Source of the DNA: Calocera cornea HHB12733
Lineage: Eukaryota; Basidiomycota; Dacrymycetes; Dacrymycetales; Dacrymycetaceae
Assembly: GCA_001632435.1 (NCBI GenBank)
Contig: KV424039.1
Span: forward strand, 1 to 64,000
Reading direction: 5' to 3'
DNA: 64,000 nucleotides
In this document: positions 19,171 through 29,252 of the stretch, in pieces
Layout of the letters: each line of letters begins with the position of its first letter
Numbering within the stretch: position 1 is the stretch's first letter
The notes under the pieces: generated by a model
Told to the model about the DNA's origin: nothing
Databases searched by the model: none
What the model saw: the letters and a program-made list of their open reading frames with translations, nothing else
Position numbers and translations under genes: made by a program

Positions 19171-19317
19171 ATGAACTTCAACTCGATCGTCCTTTTCGTT
19201 GCCATGATGTTTGCTGCTGCCACCATGGCAGCCCCGGCTCCCGCTGGTCTTCCCGTTATCGAGGAAAGATGCAACACCGGCGCCTGCGGCTGTGGGGGTG
19301 CCCCTCCCTGCCAGTGA
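19171..19317 (+). CDS. Small secreted four-cysteine peptide (family member 6, subtype C)
   Basis: Single exon, 48 residues, starting MNFNSIVLFVAMMFAAATMA. The signal peptide is followed by APAPAGLPVIEER and C34-x4-C39-x1-C41-x5-C47-Gln. The four cysteine positions are identical to those of gene 5, while most intervening residues differ. That is the pattern expected for diversifying secreted peptides. An in-frame ATG 12 codons upstream would spoil the signal peptide, so 19171 is preferred. Function unknown. Confidence 0.78.
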   Translation: MNFNSIVLFVAMMFAAATMAAPAPAGLPVIEERCNTGACGCGGAPPCQ

Positions 19318-19881
19318 GAGCCTGTCTTTAACAGTTGCGGTATGTCCCTTGATCGGACAGGTTGAAAGCAAAGTGACAAGTGGTGTTCTCTCAGAGGATT
19401 GTGCTTTCGTACGCCTGGACTTGGGCAATAGAAATACGACACAATATATGGCTTGTCAATGGCCCCTATGACCACTTCCCTGTTGTAGAACCACAGCCTG
19501 TTATTGAAGCCTCTGCGATTTGTCGTCCATATTCAAAGGGTACTCTGTCAAGTTTCAGCCTCTGTCTGTGTGGCCCCCGACTGCCCTATACCCCCTCCCA
19601 TCTAAACACGGCACACCATGGTTCGGACCGGCTCGGTTCCACACCATTCCATAGTTTCGAGAAAACACCGTCCCAGTTCAGTTCCAGTTCCGAAGCGGTT
19701 CTGCCTGAATATTGGAACATGCTCAGGACGGCGATGATACATGGTCAGATTGCAAGCCTCGGTTGCTTTGCGGATGTGGTGGTATCGGCGCTTGCCGTTG
19801 AGCGCTCGAGTAGTGCCTCTTTATAACCATCATGTCGTAGAGCCACAGTCTCATTGATCTGCTCGCACCGCTGCCGTCCAT
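19318..19881. other. Intergenic between peptide gene 6 and GRC3
   Basis: Holds the duplicated 3' flank (to about 19518), a CGGTTC-rich stretch at 19620-19700 similar in composition to 7106-7360, and a third partial copy of the flank at about 19838-19860. No further gene seen. Confidence 0.5.
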
Positions 19882-22255
19882 CTACAAATGACTCCTGCGC
19901 ATAAGGTTCCTCCTCACCCTGGCCCTCTCGCCCCCAACGCCCCTGCTCCCGCCCCACTCGAGGTACGGCACCTTCCCCCACTCCACGCCTCCCAGGCCCT
20001 TGGCGCGCTCCTCCTCCGTCTGCCGGTGATCGAGGAACCCGTAGATGGGCAGCTCGAGCTCGCCTTTGACAAGCACGCGGGCGCGGGAGAGCTGCGAGGG
20101 GCCGAGGGGCGTGAGGACGTGCATCAGTCCTGTGGTGGGGTGGAAGGAGCGGACGACGCCCAGCCCTAGGCAGGTCGAGGAGAAGGGCGAGGGCGGCGCG
20201 CGCCGTTGCTCGTAGGGCAGGGTATGCCCCGCATGCGCGGCGGGGCGGTGCTCTGCCGGCTCGTCCAGAGCGACGAAAGCGACCAGCGCGCCGTTCAGCA
20301 CCGTCCCCACCTCGCTTGGTACGACGTCCTCCGCGCCGGGGCCGACGAGCACGACCTGGTCGAACGCGAGCTTCGGGTCCACGGCCCAGGGGAGCATCGC
20401 ACACAGCGGGAGGGCGGTCGTCCACTTCACTGTCCCTTCTCCCGCAGAGTGCAAGTAGGACATGACCCCCAGCGCCCGCAGCAGGGGCGCGCTGTACTGC
20501 GCCAGCCTGGGGCTGGGCGGCACGGGCTCCAGCGGGATCACTTGCCGCTCCCTGCTCGCCCAGGCGCTGCTGGGCTGGAAGGTGTCTAGCGGGTTTGTGC
20601 TGCCGTCAAGGGAGGAGAACTCGAATATGTGGGTTGGGGAGGCGAGGTCCTCGACCTGCTGCATGAGGCGCGCACCGAGCCCCTTCGTCCAGCCCATACT
20701 GTTGATCACCAGCGGCACCACATCCGCAATGCGCGTGTCGGCCTGATCCGCCTGCGCGGGAGAGTCCGAGTCGGCGTAGGCGGGGATGAACTGCACGTCC
20801 AGCCTGAACGTCTGCAGCAGCGCGTCGATCGCGGCGAGGTAGTGGGAGGGGTCGGCGCGCGGGGAGGAGGAGCCCACGTAGTGCGCCTTGTACGGCTGGA
20901 GGAGGTGGGTGAAGGACGGGCCGAAGTGGGGGCAGGTGAGGATGTGCAGCGCTACGAGGCCGGGAGGGGTGAACTCTGATTGGCCGACGTCGCATTCCAG
21001 GAAGGCGACGCGCTGGTACCTACACGGCCTTGATTAGAAACACTCGAAGGTCTCTGTTGTATGAGGCGTACCTCGTCGTCAGCTGATTCGCCAGCCCCCG
21101 CGCAAAAGTACTCTTCCCAGAGTTCTTCATTCCCCTCACTAGCGCAACACGACCCTTGAGCTTCTCCTCCAGTGGGTCCCTCTCCTGGGGGACGAATCCG
21201 TCCACGGCCCGAGCCCAGGAGCCGGGGAGGGTGTACGGCTGGAGGGCGTACGTGTCTGATGTGAGGGGCTGGAAGCCTGCGAGGCCCCAGTCCTCTGAGG
21301 TGGAGGATGAAGGGGAGAATATCCCCTCGAAGGGAGGGACAACCAAGCCTAGGCCTTCGACGCCCGAGCGGAGTTCTTGCAGTATTACGACCGCGTCGGC
21401 TTGGGCGCAAGTTTGCTCGAAGTGTTCTGGGAGGGCGAGCACTTTGAGTGAAGACGAGGGGGAGGCGGGGAGCGCGGTGATGATAGGAATCGCGTGACTC
21501 CTGGGCGCGAAGACGGGGTAGTTCGAGCGGCTCGCGGTGAGGGTCGTCCCCAGCAGGTCGACACCGCCTCGGCAGACGAGCAGGCGGCACGTGCCGAGGA
21601 ACGCGATGGTCTCCTCTGCTTGTAGGGCGAGCAGGGTTGCTGGTAAGTCGGGGAGGCCGAAGTGGGCTTTGTCCGGAGCGGAGAGGGGGACGAGCGTGCT
21701 TGATGAGGGCATGAAGGTCGAGCCTGGGACGTACGGAATTGTCGGTCGGGACATCCTGTGGGTAGTCAGCATATATGCTCTTCTTCCGAGGAAATTAAGA
21801 ACGTACGGAACAGGCTCGGGCATCTCATCCAGCTCGCTCACCGCGTCCTCGTCATCTTCCATCTCCGATCCATCCAGCCCAACCGGCTCTGCAGGGGAGT
21901 ACGCCCTGCCCACCAGAGGCCCAGGAACAGCAACAGCAACAGAAGGGAACACGGGCCTCGTCTCGTCGTCCAACGCACCGACCAGCGAGGGCTTTCGTTT
22001 CTTCCTCGACTTCTGCTCGGGGACGGACGTGCGCTTGCGCTTTTTGGGTGAGGGGGAGGGCGGGGGAGGGCTGGAGCCTGCGTCGGAGGGGGAGGAGCTG
22101 GAGGGGACTGCTACAAAGTCGGCGTCTTCGGCTGGTGGAGTGGGAGCGAGAGAGGTCACAGCGGACGCAACGGCGTCGACCACAGGCACGACCGCCGTAG
22201 CTGCCACCAGAGCAGCCGCCTTGGCCGCCTTTCTGGCCGCGACGGCGCTGAGCAT
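19882..22255 (-). CDS. GRC3: Polynucleotide 5'-hydroxyl kinase Grc3/NOL9
   Basis: Exons (minus) 22255-21807, 21755-21072 and 21019-19882 sum to 2271 nt, giving 756 residues. The N-terminus is Ala-rich, then low-complexity with a basic NLS (PKKRKRTSV). The kinase core contains the P-loop VRGMKNSGKSTFARGL at about 353-368 and, across intron 2, FLECDVGQSEFTPPG at about 384-398, the family's Walker-B-like DxGQxExxPPG motif. The C-terminal domain includes LVINSMGWTKGLG, another conserved motif. In yeast, Grc3 phosphorylates the 5'-OH left by Las1 cleavage at ITS2 during 60S maturation and also acts in Pol I termination. It acts in the nucleolus. It is divergent with TSR2 (starts 227 bp apart), another ribosome-biogenesis gene. 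Confidence 0.92.
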
Positions 22256-22481
22256 CGCAGGCGGACGATTGCAAGGGCTGGCCGTGTGGGGGATGCAGCG
22301 ACGCCTGCCTTCCGAAAACAGCAGGACCCCTGCACAGCCCCCCGCTCCCAAATTTGCGCGGTGAGCGCTTAGCTCGGACCAGCGCCTCCTGATCCTGCCC
22401 ACCACACCAGCGAACGCGGCCCTAGTTCCACGTCTCCAGCGAACAACCACCAGCACCTCCCCGCTCTCCCCGAACTTGATA
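22256..22481. promoter_or_regulatory. Shared divergent promoter, GRC3/TSR2
   Basis: 226 bp separate the two start codons. The segment is GC-rich and I see no clear TATA box. Both genes serve ribosome biogenesis, so co-regulation from this interval is plausible but inferred. Confidence 0.5.
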
Positions 22482-23233
22482 ATGACATCATCCACCCCGG
22501 CGCCCACCCCGGCCCAGCTGACCCTCTTCGCCCGCTCCGTCCTCGCCCACCTCCGGCTGTGGCCCGCCCTCCGCCTCGCACTCTCCAACGACCTGCCCCC
22601 CTCCTCCTCCACTTCCACCACACCCTCGTCGTCGTCGCAGAGCGTCCAGCTGTTCGCGAGCGAGATCGTGGAGCTGTTCGCTGCTGCGAAGGGCCAGGGA
22701 CCGGGGGAGGAGGACGTGGAGGATCTTCTGCTGCAGGTGCGCCTGCGCTCCTCCTCCTCCTTTCTCTCTTCCCTTCTTCCCTTCTTCCTGCCGGGCTGGC
22801 GTTCCGCTTCCCACGTCCCGCTTGGGCGGGTTTGATGGGGATTGGCATGGGCTGACCATCGCGGCAGGTCATGGACGAGGAATACGAGACGCTCGTCGAG
22901 GACGACTCGGCGGAAGGCATCGCCCGCGGGCTGATAACCTCCTGGCGCGGGCTCGCGGACCCTTCCGCAGAGGCTGCGGTCAAGCTGCTCGAGGAGCAGG
23001 CGGACCGGGCGGGGCGCACCAAGCTGCAGGTGCAGAGGAGGGAGGAGGTCGAGGAGACTAGTGAGGATGGGGAAGATGAGGGCGAGGGCGAGGGCGAGGG
23101 AGTGGGAGAGGGGGACATGGACGTGGAGATGACAACGGAGGAGGCGCCGCAGTTGGTTGAGAGGACGGAGAGGGCAGAGCCGGTGGTGGACGATGATGGG
23201 TTCACCTTGGTGCAGAAGAAGGTGCGGCGGTAG
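22482..23233 (+). CDS. TSR2: Pre-rRNA-processing protein Tsr2
   Basis: Exons 22482-22736 and 22868-23233 sum to 621 nt, giving 206 residues. The N-terminal domain LFARSVLAHLRLWPALRLAL and the exon-2 start VMDEEYETLVEDDSAEGIAR match the Tsr2 (WGG-type) family; the rest is an acidic tail ending DDDGFTLVQKKVRR. Tsr2 is a dedicated chaperone that escorts ribosomal protein eS26 to pre-40S particles. I start at ATG 22482; the two codons upstream would need a TTG. The usual Trp-Gly-Gly after the domain is replaced by a Ser/Thr-rich stretch here. Confidence 0.85.
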
Positions 23234-23484
23234 TCTTCGCCTTCTTCTCGTGTACTCCATACCGCACAGCGAATTGAGCGTCGATCACTGCATTCACTTC
23301 TGCTGCGTCTCGATAGGCTGAGCGGTGTCAACACGCCATCGTTGCCGCGACTGGTGCATTACGAGAACGAGGTAACGAATGCAAACATGATACAATGCGC
23401 AGCGCAAACCAAAAAGTGTCCGCTCCCCATCCCGCTCTGGATCTATTCCCCCCCTTCCCCTTCCCCTTCCCGCCCAGGCCCAGC

Positions 23485-26400
23485 CTAATCAAGCGTCTCC
23501 ACGCCCGCATCGGGGCTCGAGTTCTCCGGCTCATTCGCAGGCAGGGGCGGGGGCGCCTCGGTCGCCGCCTCCGCGGCCGCCTCCTCGGGGTCCGCCGCGC
23601 GGCTCGTCTCGGGTCTCTCGGCCGGGCCCTGCTCCTTCTTCGCCGGGCTGCTGGACGCGCTGAGCGGCTGGATCACGTCCGGGTGATCTTGGAACACGTC
23701 CCTGCCGGGCTGGGGGACGTTGCCCGCGCTCTCGGCCGTCGCGAGCGTCGCGCTGTCGTCCTTCTCTGCGGCGGGGGCTGAGGCGGCGTGCGAGGCTTCG
23801 GCGGCGACATTTTGCTGCGGGATGATGTGCCCCGGCTGCTGCGCGTCCGCGACCATCGTCATGCGCGGCGGGGTGGGCTTGGCGCTCGCGCCGGTCACAT
23901 AATCTCCGTACTATCCCCCAGCCCCGGTCAGCAATATCCCACGACACAAGCAGCAGCGATCGGGGACGCACCGTCTGTGGGAAGTCGCCGCAGGCAAAGT
24001 CCCAGGTCTTGAGCCACTTTGAGCCCTCGCACTTTGGCCTCGTCCACTGGCTGGCGTACGCGAGCGGGCTGAAGTGCCAGTAGGTCCAGACGGCGAGGGC
24101 GACGAGGGCGAGGGCGACCTGGGCCCTGTACCGTGGCTTGAGGCGGGCGGTGGCCAGGTCGTACACGGCCGCGCTGAGCAGGACGGCGAACCACAGGGCG
24201 GGGAAGTAGTGGTGCAGGAAGAGCTGGCGGGCCATGAGGAAGAAGGGGAAGTAGTGCAGCGCCCAGCCGAGGACGAGGAAGCCGCACATGTTGTCGTAGA
24301 AGACCAAGCCAGAGTTGTTGAAATCCTTGTACCCGCGCTTGGCGCGCAGGATGAGCAGGCCGCGCGCGGCCAGGTAGAGCGCGACGGCGAGCGTGGAGAG
24401 GTACCAGACGACGGGGTTGCCGAGCAGGTAGATCTGCCGGTGGTCTTTGACCCAGAAGTTCTGCGTGGCCCGTCAGCATCTCGTTCCAACCGCCTCCTTG
24501 CAGCCCCTCCTTCCAACTGCCTCCTCCCCCCGAAACAAGAAAAGCACTCACGATCCCCCTCCTAAGGACCGGCCACGAGTGGGGGCGCGAGTCGAAGGCG
24601 TGGCGCTCTGTCAGGCCCGCGTTCGTCGTCCACATGACCTTCTGCAGCTCGAGGAACTTTGCGACGAACCCCGGCTTGCGGTAGTTGACCTTTGGGGAGG
24701 TGGCTGGCACTGCAACAGAACCGCACCCGTCAGTGTCAGCATCGGCATCGGCATCGGCAGCTCCCACGCTCCGGCTGTAGAAGAAGCGAAGCGGGGGGGG
24801 GGGGACGCACACTTCTCATGCTCGTTCCACTCTACGAACCAGAGGCTGTTTGCCCGCACGGCATTCTTGTTGCAGGTGACCTCCTGCTGCTCGTACCCCC
24901 AGTCTGGGAGCTTGACCTTGTGTGAGAAGAGGTAGCAGCCGGTGAGTGCGTGGCGGAGCTTGAAGAGGGTGCGGAGGGTGCGGACGCGCTTGAAGCTCTC
25001 CCGGTCCCGCGCGTCGCCCTCGGCAATCTCCACGATCCAGTTGTCGTTCGCGTCGCCGCCGAAGCCGGGGAAGCCGTAGCCCGAGACCTCGTTCTGGAAG
25101 TCGACTTCGCTGACGGGCGGGCGGATGTCGTGCGAGTGCAGTTTCTTCGAGGTGACCACGTGGTCGAGCCGGATCATGTCCCCGTCGTAGAGCGGCCGGA
25201 AGGGCTCGGAGGTGTGGTCGTACCCCGGGGAGGAGGCGTCCCAGGTCGCGTTGAGGATCCGCCAGTCGTTGTTCGTGTCCATGTGCGGGTAGAGCGTGAT
25301 CTGCTGTTCTGCACGCGCGGTCAGCACCCGCCCCCCCCCCGTGTTGCCAGTCAGAGCAGAGCAGAGCAGGACGCACGCTTGGACCCGCCCGGGTAGTTAT
25401 GATCATGCGAGTGCAGGTACCCGCCGTTCGTGTTCCAGTGCCTGAGCACGACCTTGCTCCCCACGCCGACGTCCGCATACGTGTCCTGCATCTTCTTCCC
25501 GTTGAGCGTGTGCTGGAACTCGGCGCTCATGAACCCGTCCCCGTCGCCACTGTTGGAGAGGATGAGGAAATGCAGCTCGAACATGGCCATGTAGAACAGG
25601 GCCGGGACGGCGATGAGGCACAGGGCGCGGGCGAGGAAGTGGCGTGCCCAGAGCTGGAGGGAGACTTTCGGGTCGCCCAGGAGGAGCCAGAGCTGCCGGA
25701 TCGTGCACAGGCCGATGGTGGCGATCGTGAACAGGCCGACCCACTTGCAGCTGACGACTGCGCCGAGGGCGAGGCCGACGGCGGTGAGCCACGCCCACCA
25801 GCCCTCCGTGAACGGTGCCGCGCGGTTCTCGTTGCAGAAGCCGACCCAGAAGAAGGTGGTGAGGGCGGTGAAGAAGATCAGGGGCGAGTCGAGCAGGATG
25901 TGCCGGGACTGGGTGATCAGCCCGTTCTCGAAGGTTATGAAGAGCGAGCCTAGGAGGGCGGTGTCCGTGCGGCAGTCCAGGCCGCGCAGGGTCAGGTAGG
26001 TTAGGGGGACCAGGAGGACGCCCAGCGTCGCGGGCAGGGAGCGCATCGCTACGTACGGCACGTTCTCGTACGCCCTGCACAGGGCATCAGCACCGTCCCC
26101 AACGGCGTGAGACAGAGAGAACGCACTTTCCGATGTCCTTGAAGTCAAAGTTTCCGTCGTAGCCGCTGAGGAAGGCGGCGAGGGTGATGAGCAGCTTTGC
26201 GAGCGGGGGGTGCACGTCGACGTAGTACTGGCTCTTGATGTACTTGCTTGCGAACTTTCCAAAGTGCACTTCGTCGAACCTGCGATAGCCCCACCAGCAT
26301 CAGCACGGCCGTGGTGAGAGAGGAGGAAGAGGGAGACGACGGACACGACGGAGTCTGGCCATCCGAGCCTGTAGTACCTGACGCCGAGTGCGAGTGCGAG

Positions 26401-26634
26401 GACGGCGAGGAGGAGGGTGTAGTCGCGCTTGGCGAGCTTTATGCCGCCCGGGGGGTGTGGCCTGCCCCTGCTGCCCGGGTGGCGGGGGCCGAGTGGGCGG
26501 GGCTTGTAGGTGTAGTGTGCAGCGGCGGGCGCGGCGAAGGGGTCGGCGGGCGCGGGCAGCGGCGGCGGGGAGAGCGGGTCGGCCGTGTAGGCTTGGCGGG
26601 GCCGGAACGTCGACGGGCCGTGCAGGGAGGCCAT
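23485..26634 (-). CDS. PMT2: Dolichyl-phosphate-mannose-protein mannosyltransferase (PMT2-like)
   Basis: Seven exons: 26634-26345, 26279-26127, 26074-25377, 25308-24811, 24709-24552, 24460-23972 and 23910-23485. They total 2712 nt, giving 903 residues. This ER membrane enzyme adds the first O-mannose to Ser/Thr of secretory proteins. A Pro-rich cytosolic N-terminus (1-75) precedes the first span. The luminal catalytic FDEVHFG (Asp-Glu) is at about 97-103. Multiple spans run to about 330. Three MIR repeats cover about 345-545, with [30 protein letters not shown] and [11 protein letters not shown]. The C-terminal four-span domain runs to about 760. The acidic, Ala-rich tail of about 140 residues is longer than usual. 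PMT2 subfamily assignment is from MIR motifs and is less certain than the family. Intron 4 contains a 12-nt C run. Confidence 0.93.
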
Positions 26635-26912
26635 CCTTTGGGGCAAGGAGGGACTGGGGTCAAGTGGGAGGGTGGGCGGGATGTAGCTGCGTTTGACAGT
26701 GTCCGACCGGATCGCCCTTTGGCCAGGACGGGACGCTGCACGCGTCGGGACGTTGCAGCGCGGAGGCTTATCCGCCGCTACTTTTAGACTTCGGACTCGC
26801 CCACTGATACTGACGGTATCAGTGCACCAAAGCGCGCTATATGCGCCCGAGTCTAGCAGTTCAGAACACATGCATTAACCCCCGGCTCTCTCCCGCCCCG
26901 CCCCCGCCCCGC
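26635..26912. other. Intergenic between PMT and CCT2
   Basis: Upstream region of the PMT gene and 3' end of CCT2. The PMT frame stays open upstream to 26871 but that extension is not family-like. No other feature seen. Confidence 0.5.
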
Positions 26913-28766
26913 CTAATGCGCCTCCCGCCTCCTCGGCGCGCTCCTCAGAATCGTATCAACGCGGAGGATCATCTCGGCGGCCTCGCTGGCGCTGCTGACG
27001 ACCTGGCGCTTGAGCTTGAAGCTCTCCGTGACGCCCAGCGCGCGCATGTCGCCCACCCGGCCCAGGTCCAGGTCCAGCCCCGCGTCCCGCGCAGGCGGCG
27101 TGGAGAAGTGCGCCGCGCGCAGCTGCGAGACGAGCTCGGAGCTGTCCAGCCCCGCGTTATCCGCCAGGATGGTCGGGATCTGCCGGAGCGCCCGCGCAAA
27201 GGCTTCCACCGCAAGCGCCTTCTTGCCCGCCGTCTGCGCCGCCAGCCGCTCCACCGCCACCGCCATCGTCATCTCCGCGCACCCGCCGCCCAGCACCGTC
27301 CGCGTCTCCTGCACCGTCTGCGAGAGCACGGACAGCGCGTCGTGCAGCGAGCGCTCCGCTTCGTCCACCATCTGCGTCGTCGACCCGCGCAGGACGACCG
27401 TGCACGCCGAGCCGGCCGCGACGCCGGAGAATTTTATTAGCTGCCGGCGGGGTGTTTAGTACCGTCCTTGCATTCAGAGGCAACGGGGGTAGGAGGCAAG
27501 TGGGATGGGATGGGAGATGGGCGGCGGGACGCACCTTGTCCTCGCCGATCATGATCTCCTCGACGACCTCGCATTTCCCGAGCTTGACCTTGCCCGCCTC
27601 GGCGCCGTCGAACGTGCTGACGACGTCCCCGCCGGTCACAAGCGCGAGGCGCTCGACGCCCTCAAAGTCCGCGTGCTCGATGCACATGATGCCGTGCTCT
27701 GCGAGCAGGTTCTCGGGGTAGTTGTACACCAGCTGCCGGTTCACAAACACGTTTATCCCCAGCGCCGCAATCGACTTGACCTTGGCCTTCATCTTCTCGC
27801 GCTCCGCGCGCTCCAGCTCGGCAAGCTTGCCCGTCGAGTCCACCTTCACCCGCGCACCGAAGATCTTGATCTTGTCCGTGTCCATTGCTGGGGGGAGGGG
27901 TCAGCGTTAGCAGATGCGAAAATAGGGGGGGGAGGGGGGAGGACGCACAGGTGTTGGCAATCAGGATCTTGGCATTCTCCATCCGCTTCGGGCAGTTGAC
28001 GCCGATCGTCTTGTCCAGAATGAACCCTACAGATCGCTCAGCATCCCTTTCCCAGCAGCCGAACAAGCGGAAAGTAGCGCACCCTCATCCAGGTAGCTGT
28101 CCGTGAGCTTCCCGCCCATCTTCTTGATGACCTGCACGTGGTCCAGGTCCGTGCTCCCCTTCAAGCGGAGCACGGCGTCCACGGCGAGGTTGGCAAAGTA
28201 CTCCTTATCCGCGCTGAGGACCTTGCTGCTCAGCGTCGTCCGGGCGATGTTGAACAAGTCCTTGCGAAAGCGCTCGGTGTCGGCCTGGTGGTCGACCGCG
28301 CTCGCCTCGAGCGCCTTGAGCGCTTCGAGGGAGGCGAGCCGGTAGCCCTCGACGATGGTCTGCGGGTGGACCTTTGTCCCGACGAGCCGCTCGGCCTCGC
28401 GCAGGAGCTCGCTGGCAAGCACGCACACGCTCGTCGTCCCGTCCCCGACCTCGTCGTCCTGCACCTTTGAGATGTTCACGAGGATCTTCGCCGCCGGGTT
28501 GTCGAGCGCGATCGACTTGAGGATCGTCGCCCCGTCGTTGGTGACGTTCACGCTGCCCGTCGACGCCGACTGCAGGATCTTGTTCATCCCCTTGGGCCCG
28601 AGGGTGGACTTGACCAGGTCGCCCAGGGCGGTGGCGCCGACGAAGGAGGAGAGCCGGGCGGACTCGGCGCGCTCTTCTGTCGCCTGCGGGCCGTCAGCGT
28701 CCTCCTCGACCGCGAGCGTGCAGGAGGGGCGGGACGCACCTCATCTGCGAAGATGTTCATCGACAT
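26913..28766 (-). CDS. CCT2: T-complex protein 1 subunit beta (CCT2)
   Basis: Group II chaperonin subunit of the cytosolic eight-membered TRiC ring that folds actin, tubulin and WD40 proteins. It begins MSMNIFADE, is split after codon 9, and then reads [19 protein letters not shown] and [11 protein letters not shown]. The ATPase motifs NDGATILKS and [19 protein letters not shown] and the C-terminal GGGCAEM are intact. The CCT-beta signature is the N-terminus and the [27 protein letters not shown] end (quoted in part). About four introns, near 28739, 28085-28023, 27955-27890 and 27535-27435. About 525-530 residues, normal for the family. A start two codons later (second Met) is possible. Confidence 0.94.
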
Positions 28767-29252
28767 TGTCCGACGTCAGCACGAGCGAGGAATGAGTAAC
28801 AGATGAGAAGAGGCAGGCCGGAATGTGGTCGTGCGTGTGTGAGTGCTTGACGAGTCTGCGCCTGGAATGCGCGCCCAATAATTTCGCTGCGCGCGTGCGC
28901 GTCTCCCGTCCTTGCTTCTCCGCCTCCGTTCACCCCATCTGCCTCCGCGACGGAGCCAGACCCTATGTGCTTAGATTAGCCTCCGGTGATGATGGGCGTG
29001 TGGATCGCGTGTTGCGACAGCCAGGGAGGGAACCCCTGGTAGGGCGGAGGGAGATTGAAGCTTGCTTGACGACAACAACGTAACCAGGCGGGCAGGAGTG
29101 GACTCGACTCGACTCCCCTCTCTCCCCTCGATCGCTAAAAGAAAACGGGCGCTTGGCTGCCTGCTTGCTGCGTCTGTTCGCGGGACGGCACCACTGCTTG
29201 ACCGCGGGCCACTGACACCACACTACCCAGCACACTCCAGCACACTCACCTC
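28767..29252. promoter_or_regulatory. Divergent intergenic promoter, CCT2 / SH3-RA gene
   Basis: 486 bp between the two ATGs; CT-rich segments at about 28900-28930 and 29100-29130. No TATA box identified. Confidence 0.45.

Larger units (their letters stand above)
18432..19518 (+). repeat. Tandem duplication carrying peptide genes 5 and 6
   Basis: The 3' flank of gene 5 (about 18432-18510; GTCAATGACCCCTATAAC, AACCTGTTATTGA) recurs after gene 6 (about 19440-19518; GTCAATGGCCCCTATGAC, AGCCTGTTATTGA). The offset is about 1008 bp, close to the 1024-bp offset of the two ATGs. A third, shorter match to the same flank (GTAGAGCCACAGTCTCATTG) lies at about 19838-19860 without a peptide gene before it. 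Confidence 0.65.

Noticed and set aside
1620..19317. The small peptides as lipopeptide mating pheromone precursors
   Set aside because: Basidiomycete pheromone precursors lack signal peptides and end in a CaaX box. These have signal peptides, four cysteines, and ends such as CD, CV, CDS, CIW and CQ. No pheromone receptor or homeodomain mating gene is in the window.
21020..23260. 746-codon minus-strand open frame spanning GRC3 and TSR2
   Set aside because: Only the part below 22255 is GRC3 exon. The upstream part is antisense to the TSR2 exons, where the plus strand gives a clean Tsr2 match.
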